Positions 42,604 through 53,943 of a stretch of 64,000 nucleotides of DNA are shown in pieces (position 1 is the first letter of the stretch; each line of letters begins with the position of its first letter). Location: the NCBI RefSeq assembly GCF_902167145.1, contig NC_050096.1, forward strand, positions 78,178,683-78,242,682. The letters run 5' to 3'. A program made the translations under genes and the position numbers. The notes under the pieces are model-generated. The model searched no databases and was not told the DNA's origin. It was given only the letters and a program-made list of their open reading frames with translations. The DNA comes from Zea mays. Lineage: Eukaryota > Streptophyta > Magnoliopsida > Poales > Poaceae.

Positions 42604-44640
42604 GAAGATCATCAGCGAGGTGGCCAGTTGGACTGGTTCAACGACAGGTTGGGCAAACCATGTGAGTTATTTGATGTCGCCGATTAATTCTGCACAAAGA
42701 AGAGATTGCATGTGTGAGACAAGATGAATATATATATCAAATAGGATAAAATTTTGATACTCGCAGGAGTAGAGAACTAAGTAGGGTCAGCTGCAGGGAA
42801 CAACACAGGTGGTGGAGCAAAACCCAATGTGGCACCAAGGCTCTGCATGCACTAAAATATCTCTGCCATCCCCCACTGATCGACCAAACGAGTCGTATGC
42901 TCGGCCATCATCCTCACCTCCAACTCCTCATGTTGCCTCATCTCTTCTTTAAGCTGAGTTTGTAATAGTTCACCCTAATGTTATGATAATGCAAAGGAAA
43001 GATATATAATAATCATTGAACGATGAATAGGTAAGGAATTACCTGGAGTTTCTATATGCAATGTTGTGAGATGTCTTGTCGAGGTTGTATAGCTAGGCTC
43101 GTGCTCCTTGCTCACACTTGAGATAGAGTGGGAGTGCAGGACGATTCAATTGCCCTGTCGGTAATCCAGTATCGCTCATGCCTCTTGCATCCTCTGACCC
43201 TCATGAGGACATCTCTGTCGATGTCCTTGGTCCTCAGATCGTACTTTGGCCCATAGACCTCCTTTGCCATTGGCGGTGTACTCACTAAGGCGGTTGTGAA
43301 CTGCAGGGTTGTTGTACTCCTCAGGGCCGTCATCTAGATTGTAGGTGACGTCAGACGTAGCCTTACCCTTGTGGGGCATAACATACACCGAGAAGATGGA
43401 GCAAGGCTAGCTACCATGTGAGGCCGATTCCAAGAAAACCAACGAGATTGTTAGAAATCATGCATAATCGAGAGTTAGACTAAATAAAAGAAATTGTGTA
43501 CCCATGCTTCTGCGTATTTGTTGAGGTTGAGGCTACCTTAATGGTGGGAGAGACCTTGCATAATAAAATGTCGTTCTCGGCTAGCGTTGTGCACCTCGTC
43601 CCACTCGTTGGACCACCACCTTTGCACCATTTGATCCCAACACTCAGGATGCGCGACACACCAATTAGGAATCATTTACAAAAAATCAAATACACGACAT
43701 ATCATAAGATAAAATTAAGCATATTTAATATCAATATTAATGTTCTGTATTTACTCGCAAGTACTGGTCCCGCGTCAACGCATGATTCTAGCGTCCTTCT
43801 TGCTCATCTTCTCTACAAGGATGGAGGCGTGGAAAGTTATGATGGCCTCGATGCATGCCTCGTAGTGCATGTCCACGACGAGCTTACCACATCTGCCCTA
43901 CCCTCATATCCAGCATCGCATATGAAGAAATCCTGCATACAAAGACAATGTATCCATACAGTATTTCAAGAATGTGCAACGAATGTGACGTATTAAACAA
44001 TATAGTGAGGAAGACATACCCACAACTCTTGCTTCACCCGCTCTGCCTTGTTGTTGAATTTCCTACCGTCTTAATCTACTGCATCGGGGACGACGACGTA
44101 GTGGTTGAAGGAATGGGTCGGCGAAGAGTGTCTACCGTACTCAACAATCTCAGGGAAGTGTTCCCTGAACAAAAGGTCGAGGATGCCATTGGAGTTGCGT
44201 TTGTGACCACATGTATCCTTCATAACCGTCCAAGACCTGTCCAAGTCATTAAGAAAGTATTAGCTTCTATTTTGAATTTGAACATATAATATGAAGAAGC
44301 AGTGAGAACATCTAAAGTAACATACCTTTCCCTCTCTATTCGAATCATCGAGATCCTATCATAGAGTATCAGTCGCTGAGGGAGACTCGCGAGACCTCGC
44401 AATTAAACTCACGTCGAACCTGAGGTGCTAGAACCAGAGGCATCCTGTTGCGCCTCTAATCGTCTAGGTGAGCATCGTCGTTGTCATGCTGCGCCGCATC
44501 GACAGCGACCTACTACACCGTGTTGTCCACCTGTAGGTGCACGTCCTCGCCCTGTTGTGCCTCCTCCTTCGTACTACGGGTGCTCCTCATCCCCTCCTCG
44601 TCCTCGACCTCATCCCACCATCCACTATCTTTTTCCAATC
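42604..44640 (-). pseudogene. CACTA accessory (Transposase_24-like) gene remnant
   Basis: Exon homologies appear in the same order as at 61992-64000: the coiled-coil and Pro-rich end (42800-42960); exon with HERYWITDRAIESSCTPTL (43112-43390); block near 43500-43680; the segments at 43780-43940 and 44020-44230; and the Ser/Arg-rich start (44340-44640). Stop codons, lost splice sites and many substitutions interrupt every exon. Confidence 0.78.
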
Positions 44641-44729
44641 ACCTGCAATTAAGAGTAAGCAAATAAGCACAGATAAAAATACGTATTTAGACATAGATGT
44701 TAAATAAATAAAATATAGCATTACATCGA

Positions 44730-45204
44730 TTAAAAATAACCTTCATGGTCGGGATTAGGCGGATCATAAGTTTCATGATCACTATCAACCATTTCATAGT
44801 TAACACCATCTGAAGGCGCAAGTTCATCATTGTCATTGCCTAATAAATGTAATCCTTCAAGCATTCCTAAGTCATTATTGTTTTGCACCTCATCCCCCTC
44901 CTCGTCAACAACCATTCTAATATCTACTTCCATTCTGATCGCTTCGATTAAGTCTATCTCAAATCGCTCTTCTAGTCCATCTTCGAAAGAACTATCCATC
45001 ATATGTGTTTGGGTCAAAGTTATAATCTTCATCATTTGGAACGTGTACTTTACCTTGCGGTGATACCTTATACACAACATCCCAACTCTTAAGATGTCTT
45101 TCGTTTGTCACACATATAGACATCATCTCCTTAAGATGGAATCTTGTCGAATTTTGACTAGCCCAATATTAGAATGTGTTTGTCTCATCCCTTCAGGGTC
45201 AAAC
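44730..45204 (-). pseudogene. TNP2 DUF4216-like exon remnant, 3' part
   Basis: The acidic C-terminus (44730-45080, IDLIEAIRMEVDIRM and DSDHETYDPPNPD) parallels the tail at 31250-31470. It is broken by frameshifts upstream and cut at 45204 by the gypsy insertion just after the codons for RQTHSNIGLVKIRQDS. The rest is at 58745-58900. Confidence 0.85.
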
Positions 45205-46698
45205 TGTCGGCGTTTCAAGACCGGGGGTCCCTGGGCCGACGAGTGAAATGCCGCCGTGTGCCCCAGCCCAGATGGGTCGGCGCGAGGCCGAGCGCGAAGG
45301 GGGGAGAAAAGGCAACCGGAGACGGGCGTGAGAGAGGTGGGAATCCCGCGGCCTTCGTGTTCGTCCCGCACCCACCAGGTCGGGTGCGCTTGCAGTAGGG
45401 GGTTACAAGCGTCCACGCGGGAGAGGGAGCGAGCGGCCTCACGCGAGCGTCTGTCCCGTCCTCGTCCCCGCGCAGCCAACCCTCTGTAAGAGGGCCCTGG
45501 TCCTTCCTTTTATAGGCGTAAGGAGAGGATCCAGGTGTACAATGGGGGTGTAGCAGAGTGCTATCGTGTCTAGCGGAGGAGAGCTAGCGCCCTAAGTACA
45601 TGCCATCGTGGCAGCCGGAGAGGTTTTGGCACCCGGTTTGTGTGGTGTCGTGGCCGTCGGAGGAGCGATGGAGCCTGGCGGAAGGACAGCTGTCGGAGCT
45701 GTCGAGTCCTTGCTGACGTCCTCTTGCTTCCGTAAGGGGGCTAAGAGCCGCCGTCGTCACAGAGCGTGCGGGGCGCCATCATTGCTTATCTGGCGGAGCG
45801 AGCCAGATGGGACACCGGTCTTGTTCCCCGTAGCCTGAGTCAGCTTGGGGTAGGGTAATGATGGCGCCTCCTACTGACGAGGTCAGTCCGCGCCCTAGGT
45901 TGGGCGATGTGGAGGCTCCTCCGAGGTCGAGGTCGAGTCCGTCTTCCGTGGCCGAGGTCGAGTCCGAGCCCCTGGGTCTGGCGAGGCGGAGACCGTCGGC
46001 TGAAGCCAGGGCTGAGTCCGAGCCCTAGGGTCGGGCGGAGCGGAGTTCGTCGTCTTCAGGGGCTGAGCCCGAGTCCGAGCCCTGGGTCGGGCGGAGCGGA
46101 GTTCGTCGTCTTCAGGGGCTGAGCCCAAGTCCTAGCCCTAGGTCGGGCGGAGCGGAGTTCGCCGTCTTCCGGGGCTGAGCCCGAGTCCGAGCCCTGGGTC
46201 AGGCGGAGCGGAGTTCGCCGTCTTCCGAGGCTTAGCCCGAGTCCGAGCCCTGGGTCAGGCGGAGCGGAGTTTCCTATGGTGCCTGAGGCCGGGCCTGACT
46301 GCCTGTCAGCCTCACTCTGTCGAGGGGCACAGCAGTCGGAGCGGCGCAGGCGGCGCTGCCCTTCTGTCAGGCTGATCAGTGGAGCGGCGAAGTGACTGCG
46401 GTCACTTCGGCTCTGTCGACTGAAGGGCGCGCGTCAAGATAAAGGTGTCAGACCACCTTTGCATTAAATGCCCCTGCGATTTGGTCGGTTGGCGTGGCGA
46501 TCTGGCCAGGGTTGCTTCTTGGCGAAGACTGGGCCTCGGGCGAGCTGGAAGTATGTTCATCGCTGGAGGGGGGCCTCGGGCGAGACGGAGATCCTCCAGG
46601 GTCGGCTGCTCCATCAGGCCTTTGCAGCTTTGTGCTGATGGGGGTTACCAGCTGAGAATTAGGAGCCTTGAGGGTACCCCTAATTATGGTCCCCGACA
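45205..46698 (-). repeat. 3' LTR of the Huck-like element (1,494 bp)
   Basis: In element orientation it runs from TGTCGGGGACC (46698) to CGCCGACA (45205), a TGTCGG/CCGACA inverted pair. It contains a 56-bp tandem repeat of about five units around 46020-46275, also present in the other LTR. Confidence 0.95.
46015..46275. repeat. 56-bp tandem repeat within the LTR
   Basis: The marker CGGAGTT recurs at 46041, 46097, 46153, 46209 and 46265, giving an exact 56-bp period. The unit includes GCTGAGCCCGAGTCCGAGCC. The matching array is near 58060-58320. Confidence 0.92.
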
Positions 46699-46712
46699 GT
46701 AGCCCCCAAGCC
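46699..46712 (-). other. Polypurine tract of the Huck-like element
   Basis: The minus strand reads GGCTTGGGGGCTAC immediately inside the 3' LTR. Confidence 0.75.
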
Positions 46713-49700
46713 TCGAAGGGAGTGTTAACACTCGCTTGGAGGCTTTTGTCGCACTTTTTTGCAATGGGACCAGCCTTTCTCGGTTGCGTTTTGTTCCGGT
46801 GGGTGCGCGCGAACGCACCCGCCGGGTGTAGCCCCCGAGGCCTCGGAGGAGTGGTTTGACTCCTCCGAGGTCTTAATGCCTCGCGCAATGCTTCGGCTGG
46901 TCTGGTCGTTCCCTCATGCGAGCTGGCCGTAGCCCGGGTGCACGGTCGGGTCCCAAGTTCTCGGGCTGGTATGTTGACGCTGTCAACGGTTTGGCCGGAG
47001 CCGGGTTTGCGAGAGCAGCCCCCGAGCCTCCGCACAGGGCGAGAGGACGGTCAGGGACAGACTCGACTTTTTTACATACGCCCCTGCGTCGCCTTTCCGC
47101 AAGGAGGAGGGGGGCGGAAAGCGCCATGTTGCCCTCGGAGGGCGCCGAACATGGTGTCTCCAGTGAGCTGCTGGCGGGTAATCCGAGCGGACGTCCATGC
47201 TCCATTTGTTAGGGGTCGGCTAGAGGCCCAGAGGCACGCCCAAAAGTACCTGCGGGTGATCTGCCGGACCCGGTCCCCTGTCGACGGGGTCCGAGGGCTC
47301 GATGCCTCCCTCTAATGGGATTCCGTTACAAGATCGTTCCCGCTGGTCTCGGAAATGTCCTAGGGTACCTCGGGAGCGTAGCCCGAGCCTCGGTTATGTA
47401 TCGAACGAACCCAGGGTCATCCCTCGCTCTATGTCTGAGGCGGTTGTGAACCCTTCGAGGGCCAGCCTTCGAACCCCTGATCAGTAGTGGGCGCGGAGCC
47501 CGAGTGGCCTGAGGCGGCCGTTGAACCCTTCCGAGGGGCCGGCCTTCGAACCTCTGACCAGTAGTGGGTGTGGAGCCCACGCGCTCTGAGGCGGCTGTTA
47601 AACCCCTCCGAGGGGCCAGCCTTCGAACCTCTAATCAGTAGGGAGGCTCGGAGCCTGTTTCCTTCACGGAGAAGGATCCTTTTCGGGGTATCCCCCTTTC
47701 CTGGTCCCTGTTGTAAGAGAGAGAAAGAGGAAAAAGGAAAAGGATACGAAATCGAATGATGTAGCGTACCTTTTTTGACGCGGTCATTATGACGAAGGCG
47801 AAGCGTCGCTCGCTTCCCCTGCCAGAGGCGCCGCTTGTCCCGTCGCGGAGTTAATGCGACGGGGCGAGTGGTTCGTGGGGCAGCCGTTGCGCGTGCGCGA
47901 GCCGTTCGAGGAACGGAACATGGGCGCGCCGTCTTCACGCCGTGAGAGAGGGTTCTCTCACTGCCCCAGGATGGGACGTAAGCTTGGCTGACGACGTGAC
48001 TGCTGCTCCCGCCCGCCTGCCACCGCCATTACTGCCGGCCCACTTTTGGCCGTATTAACCGTCGCGCCTGGCCAGCACTGCTGGGTCGTACGCAGGGTTG
48101 CCTCGAGTCGCGGTTCTGGTTCCACAGTCGAGGAGGCGTGGCAGTGGTGCGAGTGGCGGTGCAGTTGCTTGCATGTAGCGACCGACGCACCGGTTGCGTG
48201 ACGCGTGGGCGTGGGCCCCCATGAAGGGTGCGTTGGAAGTCGGAGGGGCGCGCCCACTTGGCGCGGTTGCATGCCGCCTGCATGGCTGCCCGCCTTTCGC
48301 CCGCTGGTCTGGGCGAAAGCGGAGGAATGCTCGTAACCGCTGGGCGGTTGCATGCTCCGCGCGCGGTGGTTTGGCTTCTTCTGCTCCGGGCCAGCTGGCA
48401 TGACGCGTGGGACCCAGCCCGCGCGCCGTAGGGGGAGGACCTTGGAGCGTGTTGGAGAAGACTCAGCCCACGACGGCTGGGGACGCAAGTAGGGAGAGTC
48501 GCCTTTAAAAGGAGGGTGACCCCCTTGAAAGGCGACCATATCTTCGCGCTCCCTTATGCATCGTGTCTTTCCACCTTCCGAGCCCCCGGATGGGGGATAC
48601 CCGCAGTCCTTCCGCCTTGTCGTTGGAGGAACGCTACTCCGTGGGAGTTGGTACCTTTCAGCCATCGTTCGGCTTCAAGGATTTTCATCATGCAGCCCGG
48701 CTGCACCCCTCCGCCGGCGGTCACCCAAGACGGTGACCACCAGCTCCTGGATGGGGAGAAGCAAGCCGGGCCGCGGTCCCCGCCTCTCCCTCAGCTCCAA
48801 GGATGCTTACCATCCTTGCGAGGGCGGAGAGTGAAGCGAGCCGGGGCTCTACCTCCGCACGGGTTGGCTGGCCACCTCCTCTTCCAGTTTCTGGTGGTGG
48901 AAACCATCCTCCAGCTCTGCGGAGGAGGCGTCCTCCAGCCATGCCGGGGAAGGTGAACTGTTGCTGCCTAGCTAGGATGCAACATTCCGCCCTCTTCCTC
49001 GCTTTCGTGGCGAGGACAGGAGCGAGGACCTGCAGGTGCGCTTTGGAGCGGCCTGCGTTCGCCGGTGCTGACGTGGTGGCGGCCGGGGGAAGCTTCCCCA
49101 CCGTCGAGGCTGTTAGTGGCCCCTACGGGCCGGCCTCCGGCTCTTTGGCTTTGATGGCTGGTTCGCATCCCTTGAGCGGGGACGCAAACGAGAGCCTTCT
49201 GGTGGCCGCGTCCGTCCTGGGACCATGGCTGCTGCTGCAGAGGTCGCCGGCGAGTCGCCCGGAACTTGTCGCCCCGCAGGCTCCCCGGTGTGGAGGCTGT
49301 TCCATCCCCGCAGGGACGGAACCGGAGCTCCGTTTGTGATGGCACCTTGAATGCCGGTCTTTTGTTCATTGTGGCTGTCGGGGCCTGAACGTGTATGTAT
49401 TTTTGGCTTGGAGCCGTGTTTTTTCCTCATTTTCGAGCACTAAGACTCGCCTGTTGGTTGTTTGAACCGCTTCACCAAGCGTGAGTCGCCCCGTGCAAAG
49501 GTGACGAGTGAGTTATCCGTATCCCGGAGGCGTAGGAGTCCCTCGGCTCGGTCGGCCTTGCTCTCCGAGGCTTCTCTTGCTTAGTTAAAGGAACCCCTCG
49601 GCCGCTCTTCGATGAGTCGAAGCCAAGGGTAGCGGTGTCAGCACGGACAGAGGCGGAGTTGGCTCGAAAAGAAGACTTGGTCGGCCGAAGCCTGGCCGGG

Positions 49701-50654
49701 TCGTCCGTTAGCGGGACCGACGCAGGAGTTGATCTGCCGAGGCCTCGGGCCGGGCTGATGTCTTTGGGGGACAGCTGGCCGAGGCCTCGGGGTGACCAGT
49801 CGAGCTGCCTGCTCGAGCCGGATTCTTGGAGGAGACCCAGGCGGCGATGGCTTGAGGAGACCCAGAGTCGTCCTTCAGAGTGGAGATCCTCGGACCGCGT
49901 TGCCGTCCGAGGCTAGGTCGGACCTCACCGAAGGTGTAGTCGACGCCGAGGGTGCTGCTGCTCCCTTCAGCCATCAAGATCCGAGCCTGCAGGATCGGAT
50001 TATCTTGTAGCGTGTGTTTTCTGCGGCCGCTGAGGCCTAAACACACCCTTGCCGTGTTGTGAAGCTGCGCTTCTTTTCCTCTTGTTTCGAGTATCTGGAC
50101 TTTTTTGTCGGTAACAGAATTGTCTATGCGAGCGAGAGTTGCTTTTCATGGAAGGTGATGAGTGAGGTATCCGTATCCCGGAGGCGTAGGAATCCCTCGG
50201 CTCGGTCGGCCTTGCCGCTTACGCGCGCTCTTGCCCGTCCATGGGGTTCTGTCACCGACGCAGTCGAGAAAGCCCGAAGAATCGCTTCGGCAGAGGAGCT
50301 TTCGAGCGTGAAGACTTGTTCGGTCCGCGGAATCACCTATCCGAACGCGAGTTACTTATCGCAGAAGGTGATGAGTGAGGTATCCGTATCCCGGAGGCGT
50401 AGGAGTCCCTCGGCTCGGTCAGCCTTGGCTGCTTACGTGTACTCCGTCGTTTTCAGGATCCACTTTCGAAGTAGTCGAAAAGCACGAAAGACATTCTGGC
50501 CGAAAGGATCTTTTTTCGAGGAAAATTTCGACGCAGAGGGGTTCCCCCCTTTTAGCCCCCGAGGGAGGGTCGGGCTTTGCCGAGGCAAGGCTGACCCTTC
50601 CTTGATGACTAAACTTTGCGTGGGAGCGAGGTATATGAACAACTTGAAAACATC
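46713..50654 (-). other. Long 3' non-coding region of the Huck-like element
   Basis: Nearly 4 kb between integrase and the polypurine tract, as is common in Tat-lineage elements. It is GC-rich with many short frames on both strands and none with a recognisable domain. Three imperfect tandem units of 74-77 bp start at 47436, 47510 and 47587. A 60-bp block recurs at 49501-49560, 50155-50214 and 50368-50427. Confidence 0.7.
47436..47661. repeat. Three imperfect tandem units of 74-77 bp
   Basis: Each unit starts TGAGGCGG, includes GAGGGGCCAGCCTTCGAAC with variants, and ends near CAGTAGTGGG. Units differ by several substitutions. Confidence 0.85.
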
Positions 50655-51251
50655 TTAAGGGTAGAAGCGACGTAGCTGTTGGATGTTCCAAGCGTTGCTG
50701 TAGACCTCGCCTTGACCGTTGGCCAGCTTGTACGTTCCGGGCTTTAGAACTTTGGCGATGACGAACGGCCCTTCCCAGGGAGGCATGAGCTTGTGCCGCC
50801 CTCGGGCGTCCTGTCGTAGCCGAAGCACCAGGTCGCCCACCTGGAGGTCTCGGGACCGGACCCCTCGGGCGTGGTAGCGTCGCAGGGACTGCTGGTATCG
50901 CGCCGAGTGTAGTAAGGCCTTGTCCCGAGCCTCTTCCAGCTGGTCCAGCGAGTCTTCTCGACTAGCTTGGTTGCTTTGGTCGGCATAGGCCCTCGTCCTC
51001 GGGGATTCGTATTCTAAGTCTGTGGGCAAGATGGCCTCGGCCCCATAGACTAGAAAAAATGGCGTGAAGCCGGTGGCTCGGCTCGGCGTTGTCCTCAGGC
51101 TCCAGACCACCGAGGGGAGTTCCTTCATCCATCGCTTGCCGAACTTGTTGAGGTCGTTGTAGATCCGAGGCTTGAGCCCTTGTAGAATCATGCCGTTGGC
51201 ACGCTCTACTTGCCCATTCGTCATGGGGTGAGCCACGGCGGCCCAGTCCAC
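50655..51251 (-). pseudogene. Gypsy integrase, C-terminal half
   Basis: It continues the frame of the next entry after its stop codon. It carries the third catalytic residue of the DDE triad in NGQVERANGM (near 51200). The C-terminal domain ends NIQQLRRFYP without a chromodomain, which fits the Tat lineage. It is intact within itself but separated from the catalytic core by TAG at 51300-51302. Confidence 0.88.
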
Positions 51252-51299
51252 CCGGATGTGGTGATCCTCGCAGAAGTCCAGGAACTTTCTGCCGGTGAA

Positions 51300-51890
51300 C
51301 TAGGTGCCGTTGTCGGTGATGATGGAGTTCGGAACCCCAAAACGGTGGATGATGTTGGTGAAGAATGCCACTGCCTGTTCGGACCTGGTGCTGTTTAGGG
51401 GTCGGACCTCGATCCACTTGGAGAATTTGTCGATGGCGACCAACAGGTGCGTGTAGCCCCCGGGTGCCTTCTGCAAGAGGCCGACGAGGTCCAGACCCCA
51501 TACGGCAAAAGGCCAAGTGATGGGTATCGTCTGCAGAGCCTGAGCAGGCAGGTGGGTCTGCCTTGCGTAGAACTGACACCCTTCGCAGGTGCGGACAATT
51601 CTAGTGGCGTCGGCCACCGCCGTCGGCCAGTAGAAACCTTGTCGGAAGGCGTTTCCTACAAGGGCTCGAGGTGCTGCGTGATGGTTGCAAGCCCCCGAGT
51701 GCATCTCTTGTAGGAGCTCCTGGCCTTCGGCGATGGAGATGCATCGTTGGAGGATGCCTGAGGGGCTGCGGTGGTAGAGCTCCTTCCCATCTCCCAGCAA
51801 GACGAATGACTTGGCGCGCCGCGCCAACCGCCGAGCTTCGGCTTGGTCGAGGGGTAGCTCTCCTCGGTGGAGATATTACAGGTACGGGTC
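51300..51890 (-). pseudogene. Gypsy integrase, zinc-binding and core part
   Basis: The HHCC region contains CNHHAAPRALV and CEGCQFYARQ. The first catalytic Asp is in VWGLDLVG and the second in IITDNGT. TAG follows that motif directly, at the same codon where the chromovirus at 1679 is stopped. Upstream (51860-51890) a one-base deletion and a TAA separate it from RNase H. Confidence 0.88.
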
Positions 51891-52758
51891 TGCCAATTTT
51901 GATTAGGCGTGACCCCGCTTCGCTCCTCCTCGACGCGCAGTGCCTCACCCTCGGGGGCCGAGGGTACCTCGGGCTGAACCGAGGATGCCTCGGGCCGAGC
52001 TGAGGGTGCCTCGGGCCGAGCCGAGGGTGCCTCGGACTGAGCCGAGGGTACCTCGGGCTCGGGCGAGCCGTCGATCTTGACGGAGGGTTGATGCAGGTCT
52101 CGGGAGAAGACGTCCGGGGGGACTGTTGTTCGCCCCGAGGCTATTTTAGCCAGCTCGTCCGCAGTCTCGTTGTAGCGCCGGGCGATGTGGTTGAGCTCGA
52201 GCCCGTAGAACTTGTCTTCCAGGCGCCGAACCTCATCGCAGTAGGCCTCCATCTTCGGGTCGCGGCAGTGGGAGTTCTTCATGACTTGGTCGATGACGAG
52301 CTGCGAGTCACTGCGAGCGTCGAGGCGTCAGACCCCTAGCTCGATGGCGATCCGCAACCCGTTGACCAGAGCCTCGTACTCAGCCACATTGTTGGACGCC
52401 GGGAAATGGAGGCGTAGCACGTAGCGTAGGTGCTTCCCGAGGGGTGAGATGAAGAGTAGGCCTGCGCCGGCTCCTGTCTTCATCAGCGACCCGTCGAAGA
52501 ACATGGTCCAGAGTTCCGGCTGGATCGGAACTGTTGGGAGCTGGGTGTCGACCCATTCAGCCACGAAGTCCGCCAAGACTTGGGACTTGATGGCCTTCCG
52601 AGGGGCGAACGAGATTGTTTCACCCATGATTTCCACCGCCCACTTTGCGATTCTACCTGAGGCCTCTCGGCACTGGATGATCTCCCCCAGGGGGAAGGAT
52701 GACACCACAGTTACCGGATGAGACTCGAAGTAGTGTCGCAACTTCCGCCGCGTCAGGA
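51891..52758 (-). pseudogene. Gypsy RNase H and linker
   Basis: RNase H motifs WTMFFDGSL (near 52500) and [13 protein letters not shown] (near 52380) are followed by a TGA at 52328-52330 (after IELGV). RNase H continues in frame (SHCRDPKMEAY, YNETADELAKIASG). A Pro/Glu/Ser repeat of about five SAxPEAPSA-like units follows (51940-52060). It leads into integrase. Confidence 0.86.
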
Positions 52759-53937
52759 TCACCGCGTACAACAGCTTCTGAACTTGTGGGTAGCGGATTT
52801 TGGTCTCGGACAGTACCTCGCTGACGAAGTAGACTGCCTCTGGACGGGCAATGTATGCCCCTCTTCTCGTCTCTCAACCACAATCGCGGCGCTAACCACT
52901 TGAGTGGTCGCGGCGACGTAGATCAAGAGGGCTTCTCCGGCAGCGGGGGGCACCAAGATGGGCGTATTCGTGAGGAGCGCCTTTAGGTTCCCGAGGGCTT
53001 CCTCGGCCTCAGGGGTCCAAGTGAAGCACTCGGCCTTCCTTAAGAGGCGGTACAGAGGCAGGCCTCTTTTGCCGAGGCGTGAGATTAAGCGGCTCAGAGC
53101 CGCAAGACATCCCATGACTCTCTGTACGCCTTTCAAGTCCTTGATGGGCCCCATGCTGGTGATGGCTGCGATCTTCTCTGGGTTGGCTTCGATGCCCCGC
53201 TCGGAGACGATGAACCCCAAGAGCATGCCTCGGGGTACCCCGAAGACACACTTTTCGGGATTGAGCTTCACGCCTTTCGCCTTGAGACATCGGAATGTCA
53301 CTTCAAGGTCGGAAAGGAGGTCGGAGGCTTTCCTCGTCTTGACTACGATGTCATCGACGTAGGCCTCGACCGTCCGGCCAATGTGTTGGCCGAACACATG
53401 GTTCATGCACCGCTGGTACGTCGCACCCGCATTCCTCAAGCCGAACGGCATGGTGACATAGCAGTACATGCCGAAGGGCGTGATGAAAGAAGTCGCGAGC
53501 TGGTCGGACTCCTTCATCCTGATTTGGTGATACCCTGAGTAGGCATCGAGGAAAGACAGGGTTTCGCACCTAGCAGTGGAATCCACGATTTGATCGATGC
53601 GAGGCAGAGGGTAGGGAACCTTCGGACATGCTTTGTTTAGACCAGTGTAGTCTACACACATCCGCCATTTCCCCCCTTTCTTTCTCACAAGCACAGGGTT
53701 GGCAAGCCATTCGGGATGGAATACCTCTTTGATGAACCCTGCCGCCATTAGCTTGTGGATCTCCTCGCCTATGGCTCTGCGCTTTTCTTTGTCGAATCGG
53801 TGCAGAGGCTGCTTGACGGGTCGGGCTCCGGCTCGGATGTCCAGCGAGTGCTCGGCGACATCCCTCGGTATGTCGGGCATGTCCGAGGGACTCCACGCGA
53901 AGATGTCGGCGTTCGCGCGGAGAAAGTCGACGAGCAC
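52759..53937 (-). pseudogene. Gypsy reverse transcriptase
   Basis: It begins after the stop that ends gag-protease, in the same frame. RT motifs: WRMCVDYTGLNKACPK, FLDAYSGYHQIRM, MPFGLRNAGATYQ and the catalytic YVDDIVVKT near 53350. A one-base deletion near 52845 throws the end out of frame. The RNase H start resumes at 52771. Confidence 0.9.
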
Positions 53938-53943
53938 TGCTTC

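Noticed and set aside
48803..49339. Frames of 178 codons or fewer on both strands in the Huck-like 3' region (also 46448-47035 and 47958-48665)
   Set aside because: Low-complexity, overlapping in several frames and without domains. Some Tat-lineage elements carry an extra ORF in this region, but I could not support one here.
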